DNA of 64,000 nucleotides from Cupriavidus yeoncheonensis (GTDB lineage: Bacteria > Pseudomonadota > Gammaproteobacteria > Burkholderiales > Burkholderiaceae). Below are positions 20,479 to 29,231 of this stretch, piece after piece; the first letter of the stretch is position 1, and the number at the start of each line of letters is the position of its first letter. The DNA is taken from positions 186,001 through 250,000 of the forward strand of contig NZ_CAJPUY010000007.1 in the NCBI RefSeq assembly GCF_905397275.1, given 5' to 3'. The notes below the pieces were generated by a model. It was not told where the DNA came from. It did no database searches and worked only from the letters and a program-made list of their open reading frames with translations. Made by a program: the position numbers and the translations under genes.

Positions 20479-21198
20479 TCAGGCCTGGCCTGATGTGGGG
20501 CGGTAGAGCCCCTGGCTCGCGATGTAGTGTGCCACGCCGGCAGGCAGTTGGTCATCCGCCGGCAGGCCGGATGCCAGACGCTGGCGCAGGCCGGTGGAAG
20601 ACAAATCGACAGCGAGGGTCTGGTCAATCCACATCCGGCCGGAGGGCGAACATTGTATCAGGTGCGTGTCAGCCTGGCGCGTGGCCAACGCTTCGCGCAC
20701 CGGCCCTTCGAGCTCGGACAGGGCAAAGCCCGGGCGAGTAGCGGTGCACAAGTGCACGTGGGCGAACAATTGCTGCCAGCCGTGCCAGGTATGCAGGCGC
20801 AGGAGCTGGTCGGCGCCCATCAGCCAGCACAGCGAGGCTTGCGGGCCGTATTCGTCGCGCAGCTGGCGCACGGTGTCGATGGTATAGCTCGGGCCCTCGC
20901 GGTCGACCTCCATGCGGCTCACGCGGATCTTTGCGGGAGTGCCGGCCAGCGCGGCGGCCGCCAGCTCGGTCATGGCGAAGCGGTCCGCGGCAGGGGTCAC
21001 GTCCGCGCCCTTTTGCCAGGACTGGCCGGTCGGGATCCACACCAGTTCATCGAGCGCCAGGTGGTCGATGCAAAGGCTGGCCAGCGCCAGGTGTCCGAGA
21101 TGGGGAGGGTCGAAGGTGCCGCCCAGGATGCCCAGGCGATAGGGGCGGGCGTCTTTGCCGGCGGCGGCCGGCATGGCGTCTTGGTCGGGATGTGCCAT
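20479..21198 (-). CDS. nadD: nicotinate-nucleotide adenylyltransferase
   Basis: The 239-residue enzyme transfers AMP to nicotinate mononucleotide in NAD synthesis. The nucleotidyltransferase motif GGTFDPPHLGHL is at residues 26-37, and the C-terminal ISSTGLR-type motif appears as LSSTGLRQRL. WLMGADQLLRLHTW is the conserved substrate segment. The first 20 residues before RLGILGG are variable, so the start could be a few codons later. It is 41 bases upstream of rsfS, the usual neighbour. Confidence 0.95.
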   Translation of the reverse strand: MAHPDQDAMPAAAGKDARPYRLGILGGTFDPPHLGHLALASLCIDHLALDELVWIPTGQSWQKGADVTPAADRFAMTELAAAALAGTPAKIRVSRMEVDREGPSYTIDTVRQLRDEYGPQASLCWLMGADQLLRLHTWHGWQQLFAHVHLCTATRPGFALSELEGPVREALATRQADTHLIQCSPSGRMWIDQTLAVDLSSTGLRQRLASGLPADDQLPAGVAHYIASQGLYRPTSGQA

Positions 21199-21208
21199 AA
21201 GGTTGCCG

Positions 21209-22120
21209 TCAGGCCCAGTCGCGCGCCGGCAGGAAGTCGGTGTACAGCGCGTTTTCGGCGCTGCCCGGTTCCGGCTGCCAGTCGTAGCGCCATGTCACCT
21301 GCGGCGGCATCGACATCAGGATCGATTCGGCGCGGCCGCCGGACTGAAGTCCGAACAGCGTGCCGCGATCGAACACCAGGTTGAATTCGACATAGCGGCC
21401 ACGGCGGTAGGCCTGGAAGTCGCGCTCGCGCTCGCCGTACGGCGTGTCCTTGCGGCGCTCCAGGATGGGCTGGTAGGCATCCAGGAAGGCATCGCCGACG
21501 CTGCGCATCATCTCGAAGCTGCGCTCGAAGCCCTGCGTCGAGAAGTCGTCGAAAAAGATCCCGCCAATGCCGCGCGCCTCGCCGCGGTGCTTCAGGAAGA
21601 AATACTCGTCGCACCACTGCTTGAAGCGCGGATACAGCTCATCGCCAAACGGCGCCAGCGATGCCTTGCAGGTACGGTGGAAATGCGCGCAGTCGTCGGC
21701 ATTGCCATAGTACGGCGTCAGGTCCATGCCGCCGCCGAACCACCAGACCGGATCGGCACCGGGCTTGGTGGCGATAAAGCAGCGCACGTTCATGTGCACG
21801 GTGGGCACGTACGGATTGCGCGGATGGAAGACCAGCGACACGCCCATCGCCTCGAAGCTGCGCCCGGCCAGTTCGGGCCGGTTGGCGCTGGCCGACGGGG
21901 GCAGGGTGTCGCCGCTCACGTGCGAAAAGCCCACGCCGGCACGCTCCATCACGGCGCCGCCCTCCAGGATGCGGGTGCGGCCACTGCCGCGCAGGCGCTC
22001 GGTGGGCGGTTTTTCCCAGGCGTCAGTCAGGAAGGGCTGTCCGTCAAGGGCGGCGACGGCGTCGGTGATGCGGTCTTGCAGACCGAGCAGGTAGGCACGG
22101 ACTGCCTGGGAATCGATCAT
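21209..22120 (-). CDS. hemF: oxygen-dependent coproporphyrinogen III oxidase
   Basis: The 303-residue enzyme decarboxylates coproporphyrinogen III to protoporphyrinogen IX with O2 in haem synthesis. Characteristic stretches are [35 protein letters not shown] and the [20 protein letters not shown] region that forms the active site and dimer face. The start at 22120 ([12 protein letters not shown]) is preferred over an ATG ten codons earlier. It is adjacent to nadD (10 bases) and probably cotranscribed. Confidence 0.97.
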   Translation of the reverse strand: MIDSQAVRAYLLGLQDRITDAVAALDGQPFLTDAWEKPPTERLRGSGRTRILEGGAVMERAGVGFSHVSGDTLPPSASANRPELAGRSFEAMGVSLVFHPRNPYVPTVHMNVRCFIATKPGADPVWWFGGGMDLTPYYGNADDCAHFHRTCKASLAPFGDELYPRFKQWCDEYFFLKHRGEARGIGGIFFDDFSTQGFERSFEMMRSVGDAFLDAYQPILERRKDTPYGERERDFQAYRRGRYVEFNLVFDRGTLFGLQSGGRAESILMSMPPQVTWRYDWQPEPGSAENALYTDFLPARDWA

Positions 22121-22297
22121 GGCGTGTAGGGGCGCGGGCCCCGGATGCAAGGGCGGCCGTGCCGGCGTCTGGCCGGCACGGCCGTCATGTGGGTGTCACG
22201 ATTGTAACGGCTGGCGCGCCACTTGCCCGCGCGCGCCGTCCGAACGTGACGGGCCGCCAGGGGCCGGTCCGGCCCGTTGGCGGCACCAGTTCGGCGC

Positions 22298-23566
22298 TCA
22301 GCGCTTGATGGCGCGGTAGCCGATGTCGGTACGATATTGCATGCCATCGAACTGGATCTGCTCCACGGCGGCGTAGGCGGCGCGTTGCGCGGCCTTGACG
22401 GTATCGGCCAGGCCCACCACGCAGAGCACGCGCCCGCCCGTGGTCAGCAGCGTGCCGTCCTTGAGCGTGGTGCCGGCGTGGAACGTCACGCTGTCATCGG
22501 TTTCGGCCGGGATCCCGGTGATGGCATCGCCCTTGCGCGGCGCGTCGGGATAGCCGTAGGCCGCCATCACGACACCCAGCGCGGTGCGGCGGTCCCAGTC
22601 CAGTTCGACTTCGTCGAGCTTGCCCGACACCGCGGCGTCCATCACGTCGACCAGGTCGGTCTTCAGGCGCGCCATGATCGGCTGGGTTTCCGGGTCGCCC
22701 ATGCGGCAGTTGAATTCCAGCGTCTTCGGGTTGCCGTCCTTGTCGATCATCAGGCCGGCGTACAGGAAGCCCGTGTACGGAATGCCGTCCTTTTCCATGC
22801 CGCGCACGGTCGGCAGGATGATTTCGCGCAGCGCGCGCGCATGCAGGGCGGGCGTGACCACCGGCGCGGGCGAGTAGGCGCCCATGCCGCCGGTGTTGGG
22901 GCCGGCGTCGGCGTCCAGCAGGCGCTTGTGGTCCTGGCTGGTGGCCAGCGCCAGCACGTTCTTGCCGTCGACCAGCACGATGAAGCTGGCTTCCTCGCCG
23001 TCCAGGAACTCCTCGACCACCACGCGTGCACCGGCGTCGCCGAGCTTGTTGTCGGCCAGCATCATGTCGACGGCGGCGTGCGCTTCTTCCAGGCTCATGG
23101 CGACGACCACGCCCTTGCCGGCAGCCAGTCCGTCCGCCTTGATCACGATCGGCGCGCCTTGCGCGTCGATGTAGGCGTGCGCCTGGGCGGCGTCGGAGAA
23201 GGTCTGGTAGGCGGCCGTCGGAATGCCGTGGCGGTGCATGAAGGCCTTGGCGAAGTCCTTCGACGACTCAAGCTGCGCCGCGGCCCGGGTCGGGCCGAAG
23301 ATGCGCAGGCCCTTGGCACGGAACACGTCCACGATGCCGGCGGCCAGCGGCGCTTCGGGGCCGACCACGGTGAAGGCCACGCCTTCGCGCTCGGCAAAGG
23401 CGGCCAGTACTTCCGGATCCGTCAGCGGAACATTCTGCAGGCGCTTGTCGAGCGCGGTCCCGCCATTGCCCGGTGCCACGTACACCACCTGCAACTTCGG
23501 GGATTGGGCCAATTTCCAGGCCAGCGCGTGTTCACGTCCACCCGAGCCGACAACCAATACTTTCAT
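22298..23566 (-). CDS. purD: phosphoribosylamine-glycine ligase
   Basis: The 422-residue ATP-grasp enzyme joins glycine to phosphoribosylamine in purine synthesis. It starts MKVLVVGSGGREHALAWKL. VKADGLAAGKGVVVA is the ATP-binding loop, and TGFLYAGLMIDKDGNPKTLE and EFNCRMGDPETQPIM carry the metal-binding residues. It lies downstream of yebC on the same strand but a terminator separates them. Confidence 0.97.
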   Translation of the reverse strand: MKVLVVGSGGREHALAWKLAQSPKLQVVYVAPGNGGTALDKRLQNVPLTDPEVLAAFAEREGVAFTVVGPEAPLAAGIVDVFRAKGLRIFGPTRAAAQLESSKDFAKAFMHRHGIPTAAYQTFSDAAQAHAYIDAQGAPIVIKADGLAAGKGVVVAMSLEEAHAAVDMMLADNKLGDAGARVVVEEFLDGEEASFIVLVDGKNVLALATSQDHKRLLDADAGPNTGGMGAYSPAPVVTPALHARALREIILPTVRGMEKDGIPYTGFLYAGLMIDKDGNPKTLEFNCRMGDPETQPIMARLKTDLVDVMDAAVSGKLDEVELDWDRRTALGVVMAAYGYPDAPRKGDAITGIPAETDDSVTFHAGTTLKDGTLLTTGGRVLCVVGLADTVKAAQRAAYAAVEQIQFDGMQYRTDIGYRAIKR

Positions 23567-23590
23567 GATCCACTGCCAGAAAAGAAACGC

Positions 23591-23625
23591 ATGCAAAAAG
23601 GCGGCAGCCTGTTCGTGCTGCCGCC
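23591..23625 (-). terminator. intrinsic terminator of yebC
   Basis: On the minus strand GGCGGCAGC, an eight-base loop and GCTGCCGCC are followed by TTTTTG. The 9-bp perfect stem lies about 20 bases after the yebC stop and just before purD, so purD needs its own promoter or read-through. Confidence 0.85.
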
Positions 23626-23645
23626 CGAGGGCTAACTAAGTCTAC

Positions 23646-24371
23646 TTACTCTTCGATGACCGCGTTGGTGAAGACTTCCTGCACGTCATCGAGGTTTTCC
23701 AGGGCGTCCAGCAGCTTCTGCATCTTCGCCGCGTCGTCGCCCGCGAAGTCGACTTCGTTCTGCGGCTTCATCACCACGTCGGCCACCTCGGCCTTGAAGC
23801 CGGCGGCTTCCAGGGCCGCCTTGACCGCGGAAAAATCGTTCGGCGGGCAGGTGACTTCGATCGAGCCGTCGTCATTGGTGACCACGTCGTCGGCGCCGGC
23901 TTCCAGTGCGGCGTCCATCAGCTTGTCTTCCGGCGTGCCCGGCGCAAACAGGAACTGGCCGCAATGGGTGAACATGAATGCCACCGAGCCTTCGGTCCCC
24001 ATATTGCCGCCGTGCTTGGAAAACGCGTGGCGCACTTCGGCCACGGTGCGCGTGCGGTTGTCGGTCAGGCAGTCGACAATGATCGCGGCGCCGCTCAGGC
24101 CGTAGCCCTCATAGCGGATTTCCTCGTAGTTCACGCCTTCCAGGCCACCCACGCCGCGCTGGATCGCGCGCTGGATGTTGTCCTTGGGCATATTGGCGTC
24201 CATCGCCTTGTCCATGGACAGGCGCAGGCGCGGGTTGGAATCGGGATCGCCGCCGCCGAGCTTGGCGGCAACGGTGATTTCCTTGATCAGGCGGGTCCAG
24301 ATCTTGCCGCGCTTGGCGTCAGCGGCGGCCTTCTTGTGCTTGATATTGGCCCATTTCGAGTGACCGGCCAT
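23646..24371 (-). CDS. YebC/PmpR-family protein
   Basis: The 241-residue protein starts [20 protein letters not shown], with GGAGAG upstream. It has the three YebC domains, including [26 protein letters not shown] and the acidic C-terminus. YebC proteins were described as transcription regulators (PmpR), and recent work links the family to relieving ribosome stalling at proline runs. Which role applies here cannot be told from sequence. Confidence 0.93.
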   Translation of the reverse strand: MAGHSKWANIKHKKAAADAKRGKIWTRLIKEITVAAKLGGGDPDSNPRLRLSMDKAMDANMPKDNIQRAIQRGVGGLEGVNYEEIRYEGYGLSGAAIIVDCLTDNRTRTVAEVRHAFSKHGGNMGTEGSVAFMFTHCGQFLFAPGTPEDKLMDAALEAGADDVVTNDDGSIEVTCPPNDFSAVKAALEAAGFKAEVADVVMKPQNEVDFAGDDAAKMQKLLDALENLDDVQEVFTNAVIEE

Positions 24372-24577
24372 GATTCTCTCCGAAGCGGAAAACGTGAGGT
24401 TGTGCGGGAAGGCTGCAGCTTGCGCGCGCGGTACAGCGCGGCACAAACGGGCGCGCGGAGTGACGCGGGGTGACGGATAGGCCCGGCTGCTGGCTATAAT
24501 CAGCCGGTGATTTTATCACGCGGCCCTGTCCGCGCCGCGCCTGTGGCCGCCCGCCACGCTTCCTGATCCGAGACACC

Positions 24578-26116
24578 ATGGCCGAACCCATCCTGATCGC
24601 CAAGAACGCCGAGCTCGAACTGGCCTTGCTCCCGCAAATGGGCAACCGGCACGGACTGATCACCGGCGCCACCGGTACCGGCAAGACCGTGACCCTGCAG
24701 ACGCTGGCGCAGGGGTTTTCGCGGCTGGGCGTGCCGGTCTTCATGGCCGACGTCAAAGGTGACCTGACCGGCATTTCCATGCCGGGCCAGCCCACCGACA
24801 AGCTCAAGGCGCGCCTGGCGGAACTGAACCTGCCGGAGCCGGCATGGGGCGGTTGCCCGACCACGCTGTGGGACGTATTCGGCCAGAAGGGGCATCCGGT
24901 GCGGGCCACCGTCTCGCACATGGGGCCGCTGCTGCTGTCACGCATGCTGGAGCTGAACGACACCCAGCAGGGCGTGCTCAACCTCGTGTTCCGCATTGCC
25001 GATGCCAACGGCCTGCTGCTGCTCGACGCCAAGGACCTGCGCGCCATGCTCCAGCACGTGGGCGATAACGCGGCGCAGTACACCACCGAGTACGGCAATA
25101 TCTCCGCGGCCTCGATCGGTGCCATCCAGCGCGGCCTGGTCGCGCTGGAGTCGCAGGGCGCGGACATGTTCTTCGGCGAGCCGATGCTCAACCTGGAGGA
25201 CTTCCTCCAGACCGACAAGGGCCAGGGCGTGGTCAACATCCTGGCGGCCGACCAGCTGATGAACTCGCCCAAGCTCTATGCCACGTTCCTGCTGTGGATG
25301 CTGTCCGAGCTGTTCGAGAAGCTGCCCGAGGCCGGCGACCTCGACAAGCCCAAGCTTGTCTTCTTCTTCGACGAGGCGCACCTGCTGTTCAGCGATGCGC
25401 CCAAGGCGCTGCTCGACAAGATCGAACAGGTGGTGCGGCTGATCCGCTCCAAGGGCGTCGGAGTGTACTTCGTCACGCAGAATCCGGCCGATATCCCCGA
25501 CACCGTGCTGGGGCAACTCGGCAACCGCGTGCAGCATGCCTTGCGCGCCTTCACGCCGCGCGACCAGAAGGCCGTGAAGGTGGCGGCTACCACCATGCGC
25601 GCCAACCCGAAGCTCGACGTCGAGAAGGTCATCGGCGAACTGGGCGTGGGCGAGGCACTGGTGTCGCTGCTCGATGCCAAGGGCACGCCGGGCGTGACCG
25701 AGCGCGCGTGGGTGCTGGCGCCGGGCAGCCGCATCGGCCCGGTCACCGACGACGAGCGCAAGCAGCTGATCGCGACGTCGCTGGTGGCGGGGACTTACGA
25801 AAAGACGATCGACCGCGAATCGGCCTACGAGAAGCTGCGCGGCAGCGTGGCGCCGGCGGGCAACGGTGGCGGAGCCACGGCGCAGAAGCCGACCGCCGAT
25901 GCTCCGGCCGATACACCGGGCCAAGAGGGCGGCTGGCTGGGCACCGCCGGCGAGATCTTCGGCTCGCTGACCAAGGGTACCGGCAAGAGCGGCCGCGGCG
26001 ACTCCATCCTGGAGTCGATGGCCAAGTCGGCCGCGCGTACCGTTGGTTCCCAGGTCGGCCGCGAACTGATCCGCGGCGTGCTGGGCAGCCTGCTGGGCGG
26101 CGGCAAGAAAAAGTAG
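24578..26116 (+). CDS. HerA-like ATPase (DUF853, YjgR-type)
   Basis: The 512-residue protein has Walker A GATGTGKT at residues 30-37, [11 protein letters not shown], and Walker B with [12 protein letters not shown] around residues 263-274, then the arginine-finger region. It belongs to the DUF853 group of HerA/FtsK-like ATPases. The C-terminal 100 residues are a Gly/Ser-rich linker plus a short helical end ([19 protein letters not shown]). The ATPase is probably hexameric, but its substrate (DNA or protein) is unknown. It stands alone, convergent with the DUF3149 gene 7 bases away. Confidence 0.88.
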   Translation: MAEPILIAKNAELELALLPQMGNRHGLITGATGTGKTVTLQTLAQGFSRLGVPVFMADVKGDLTGISMPGQPTDKLKARLAELNLPEPAWGGCPTTLWDVFGQKGHPVRATVSHMGPLLLSRMLELNDTQQGVLNLVFRIADANGLLLLDAKDLRAMLQHVGDNAAQYTTEYGNISAASIGAIQRGLVALESQGADMFFGEPMLNLEDFLQTDKGQGVVNILAADQLMNSPKLYATFLLWMLSELFEKLPEAGDLDKPKLVFFFDEAHLLFSDAPKALLDKIEQVVRLIRSKGVGVYFVTQNPADIPDTVLGQLGNRVQHALRAFTPRDQKAVKVAATTMRANPKLDVEKVIGELGVGEALVSLLDAKGTPGVTERAWVLAPGSRIGPVTDDERKQLIATSLVAGTYEKTIDRESAYEKLRGSVAPAGNGGGATAQKPTADAPADTPGQEGGWLGTAGEIFGSLTKGTGKSGRGDSILESMAKSAARTVGSQVGRELIRGVLGSLLGGGKKK

Positions 26117-26123
26117 GCGCCGC

Positions 26124-26306
26124 TCAGTGCGAACCGGTCCGCGATGCTGGCCGGTCTCGCGCGGCGGCCTTGGCGGCTGCCGCGTCTTCGCGCATCTTGC
26201 GGCTGAACATGCGCGCGAAGAACCACGCCATGCCGATGATAAAGACGATGACCCCGAGGCTCATCAGCCCGGTGCCGGTCGTAAAGAGGATCTTGAAGGC
26301 TTCCAT
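26124..26306 (-). CDS. small single-span membrane protein (DUF3149)
   Basis: The 60-residue protein starts MEAFKILFTTGTGLMSL, with GGGAG upstream. One transmembrane helix spans residues 14-35, followed by the FARMFSRKMREDA basic helix typical of DUF3149. It is a widespread short inner-membrane protein of betaproteobacteria with no known function. The frame is open to 26441, but only the last 60 codons look coding. Confidence 0.85.
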   Translation of the reverse strand: MEAFKILFTTGTGLMSLGVIVFIIGMAWFFARMFSRKMREDAAAAKAAARDRPASRTGSH

Positions 26307-26454
26307 GCGGATCTCCCTGTGAGATGTCGACGGGTTGCAAGCATTCGCTGTGCGATGTCGAGTGTAGGGAGCCGCGCTGCGCGAGCCATTGAGCAGGATC
26401 AAGCACGCGCCAGCCGGAAAGAGATGGCGAGCGGGCGGCACGCCCGCCGCGGTA

Positions 26455-27105
26455 TCAATTCTTGGTGCCGAACAGCCGGTCGCCCGCGTCGCCGAGGCCC
26501 GGCACGATGTACGCGTGTTCGTCCAGGTGGCTGTCTAGCGATGCCACGAACAGCTTCACGTTCGGATGCGCCTTGTGGAACACCTCGACGCCCTCGGGCG
26601 CCGCCACCAGCGCGACGAAAGTGATAGCCTCATCCTTCACGCCGCGGCGCTTCAGTACATCCACGGCATGCGCGGCCGAGTAGCCGGTGGCGACCATCGG
26701 ATCGCACAGGATGAAGCTGCGGTCTTCCACGTCAGGCAGGCGCACCAGGTACTCCACCGGGCGGTGCTGCTCGTCCCGATACACACCGATATGCCCGATC
26801 CGCGCCGACGGAATCAGTTCGACCAGGCCATCGCTCATGCCCACGCCGGCGCGCAGCACCGGCACGATGGTCAGCTTCTTGCCGGCGATGACCGGGGCTT
26901 CCAGCGGTACCAGCGGCGTTTCGATATGCCGCGTGGTCAGCGGCAAGTGGCGCGTGATCTCATAGCCCATCAGCAGCGTGATCTCGCGCAGCAGTTCGCG
27001 GAAGGTGCGCGTGGACGTGTCCCGGTCGCGCATATGCGAGAGCTTGTGCTGGATCAGCGGGTGGTCGAGGATGTACAGGCTGGGGAAACGCGGATCTTGT
27101 TTCAT
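26455..27105 (-). CDS. upp: uracil phosphoribosyltransferase
   Basis: The 216-residue salvage enzyme makes UMP from uracil and [18 protein letters not shown] is the family hallmark, [10 protein letters not shown] is the PRPP-binding loop, and [18 protein letters not shown] is the uracil-binding C-terminus. The length is normal. It is followed by a MFS gene upstream on the same strand, 170 bases away, and looks monocistronic. Confidence 0.97.
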   Translation of the reverse strand: MKQDPRFPSLYILDHPLIQHKLSHMRDRDTSTRTFRELLREITLLMGYEITRHLPLTTRHIETPLVPLEAPVIAGKKLTIVPVLRAGVGMSDGLVELIPSARIGHIGVYRDEQHRPVEYLVRLPDVEDRSFILCDPMVATGYSAAHAVDVLKRRGVKDEAITFVALVAAPEGVEVFHKAHPNVKLFVASLDSHLDEHAYIVPGLGDAGDRLFGTKN

Positions 27106-27274
27106 GGCGGCGGCGAAGGCTCGGCGGGAGAGGGTGAAGCGGGCGGCCCCGGTCTCGTGGATCGGGGCGCCGCGCCGTTGTAGCGGAATTGTAATGGAAG
27201 CGGGCCGCCGCGCGGCCGCGGCGGATCCCGCCTGTCGCTACGTTTCCGAACCTGCCGTGCCGGCAGGCCTGGCG

Positions 27275-28675
27275 TCAGTCGAGCGCGCGGTTCTTCGACT
27301 CGATATCGACCATGTAGATCGCGAGCGCCGCCACGGCCAGGAACGAAGAGAGCAGCACCAGGGCCAGCGTGAAGTGCGTGGCCATGACCGGGGCAATGAT
27401 GGCCGGCGCGAACAGGCCGCCGAAGCGGGCCATGGCGCCCGCCGTACCCATCCCGCTCGCCCGCAGGTCGGTCGGATACACCTCCGGCGTGAAGGCGTAG
27501 AGCGCGCCCCAGGTGCCGAGTAGCGAGAAGCTCATCAGCAGGGTGGAGCCGACTACCAGCGTCGGCGACTGGCCCAGGCTGTAGAGCATGCAGCCTGCGG
27601 CGCTGAGAAGCAGGAAGCCGATCAGCGTCGGCTTCCGGCCCCAGCGCTCGACGCCATGCGCGGCAAGCGCGAAGCCCGGCAGCTGCACCAGCGCAAGCAG
27701 GATCAGGAAGACCTGGCCACGCATGAAGCCGAAGCCCTGGCCGGCCAGCTTCACCGGCAGGTAGACGAAGACACCGTAGTAGGCGATCGAGATCAGCGCC
27801 CACGCCACCAAGAGGCTGATGCTGCGGCGGCGAAAGCCCGTCGCGAACAGCGCCAGCACCGACTTGCGCTCCATCTTCTGGGGTTCCAGCGTGCCGATTT
27901 CAGCCGACACGCGGTTGGCAGCCGCTACGCGCTGCAGCACCGCGCGTGCCTCGGCCGAGCGTCCCGACTTGTTCAGGTAGAGCGGAGACTCGGGCACGAA
28001 GAAGCGGCAGACCACGCCGACCAGCGCGGGGATGCCGGTGACGAGGAAGATCAGGCGCCAGGCGGCATCCCCGTGCGAAACGGCGACCAGCGCCAGGATG
28101 GCGAGAAGGATCGTGCCAACGGCCCAGAACGACTCCAGCAGAACCAGCCAGCGGCCGCGACGGTCGGAGGGCAGGAACTCGGCCATCATGGTGTAGTCGA
28201 CCGGCAGCGTGCCGCCAACGCCGATGCCGGTCAGGAAACGCAGCACCAGCAGCCACTGGAAATCCGGTGCGAACGAGGACGCGACACCGCAGATGGCGTC
28301 GATGACCACCGCCATCATGAGCACGGGCCGGCGGCCGATCCGGTCGGCAAGCCGGCCGAACATGAACGCGCCGATCAGCATCCCGACAAAGAACAGCGTA
28401 CCGCTTTGCAGCGCTGTCGGAACCGGAATGCCGAAGGTCTTGGCAATCGAGGGCGCGGTGAATCCGATCGACAGCACCTGCATCGCGTCAGCGAGCCAGA
28501 CCAGGCCGAAGATGACGAACAGCCGGTACTGGAAGCGGCCGACGCCCGCGGCGCGAATGCCTTCCTCGATCGTGATGGTCTGCGACGTCGCCGCCCGCGC
28601 GTTCGACGGCGGGGCCGCGCTGATCGACGCTTCGGCGATGGTCGTGGATGGCATGGATGAAATGGATGACGACAT
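27275..28675 (-). CDS. MFS transporter, NiaP/SV2-like; candidate nicotinate importer
   Basis: The 466-residue protein has twelve predicted spans. RLADRIGRRPVLM (about residues 108-120) is the MFS loop 2-3 motif, and the protein matches the sugar-porter/SV2-like branch that includes NiaP niacin transporters, with TPEVYPTDLRASGMG near span 11. An N-terminal Ser/Ala-rich stretch of about 35 residues precedes the first helix. Lying next to the nic genes and on the strand of ndhM/ndhS/nicC, it is the obvious candidate for nicotinate uptake; the substrate is inferred from context. No strong ribosome-binding site precedes the ATG, only AGG inside a tandem repeat. Confidence 0.85.
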   Translation of the reverse strand: MSSSISSMPSTTIAEASISAAPPSNARAATSQTITIEEGIRAAGVGRFQYRLFVIFGLVWLADAMQVLSIGFTAPSIAKTFGIPVPTALQSGTLFFVGMLIGAFMFGRLADRIGRRPVLMMAVVIDAICGVASSFAPDFQWLLVLRFLTGIGVGGTLPVDYTMMAEFLPSDRRGRWLVLLESFWAVGTILLAILALVAVSHGDAAWRLIFLVTGIPALVGVVCRFFVPESPLYLNKSGRSAEARAVLQRVAAANRVSAEIGTLEPQKMERKSVLALFATGFRRRSISLLVAWALISIAYYGVFVYLPVKLAGQGFGFMRGQVFLILLALVQLPGFALAAHGVERWGRKPTLIGFLLLSAAGCMLYSLGQSPTLVVGSTLLMSFSLLGTWGALYAFTPEVYPTDLRASGMGTAGAMARFGGLFAPAIIAPVMATHFTLALVLLSSFLAVAALAIYMVDIESKNRALD

Positions 28676-28699
28676 TTTGTCTACCTGTCTAACTGTCTA
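28676..28699 (-). repeat. three tandem 8-bp repeats abutting the MFS start codon
   Basis: On the plus strand TTTGTCTA, CCTGTCTA and ACTGTCTA follow one another; on the coding strand these read TAGACAGT, TAGACAGG, TAGACAAA, then ATG. The six-base core TAGACA recurs every 8 bases and the units lie where the ribosome-binding site should be. A copy of TAGACAGG also lies before nicE at 34273-34280. Confidence 0.7.
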
Positions 28700-29185
28700 T
28701 TAGAGAGCTGGTTCCGAACCCGGTAGCACATGTCTGTCGATGCAGGGGCGGACAGTGCGCTGGTCCAGAACGCCGCGTGATGCTGTCGCGCCGCCGATTG
28801 CAGCCTGCCGTTGGGCGACTTCAATCTGGCGAAGCGAGAACTATGCCGGGAGCACTCTTGCCATGCGTGGGTGATGCGGATACGTCATCGTGACTCCTTA
28901 TTGTCTACCCTTGGTGGTTTTCTGGTCTTGTATTTATCGTGGCACGCCATCGCGGTGCGCGGTCCTTGTGCCGCAGTGCACCGCTGGATGCTGTTCGCAC
29001 TCATGTAGTGCGTGCTACATGATCGTTCAGCGTAAGCTACATGAAATGGGCCGGCAAGGCCGATCTGCGGTTTTCTCCTCGGGGTTTTCCCGCGCGCCGC
29101 GGTGCGTGCGCAGGCAGGGTCTCCTGTGGGGCGGTACACCGCCGTCATCGATGCGGCCGGACGCGGCACATCCCTGTCCGGCGGG
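28700..29185. other. noncoding region upstream of the MFS gene with CATGTAG inverted repeat
   Basis: Nearly 490 bases lie between the repeats at the MFS start and the ndhM terminator. It must contain the MFS promoter. The clearest structure is CATGTAG-N6-CTACATG at 29002-29021, a 7-bp dyad, with a further CTACATG at 29037-29043. This could be a regulator's operator about 330 bases upstream of the MFS start. Short open frames on both strands here lack ribosome-binding sites and protein-like composition. Confidence 0.5.
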
Positions 29186-29217
29186 TGAAAAAGGTGTGCG
29201 GCGAGCGCCGCCGCACA
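29186..29217 (-). terminator. intrinsic terminator of the nicC-ndhS-ndhM transcript
   Basis: On the minus strand TGTGCGGCG, a five-base loop and CGCCGCACA form a perfect 9-bp stem followed by CC and TTTTT. It starts 14 bases after the ndhM stop. Confidence 0.85.
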
Positions 29218-29231
29218 GGTCTGTCGTCAGG

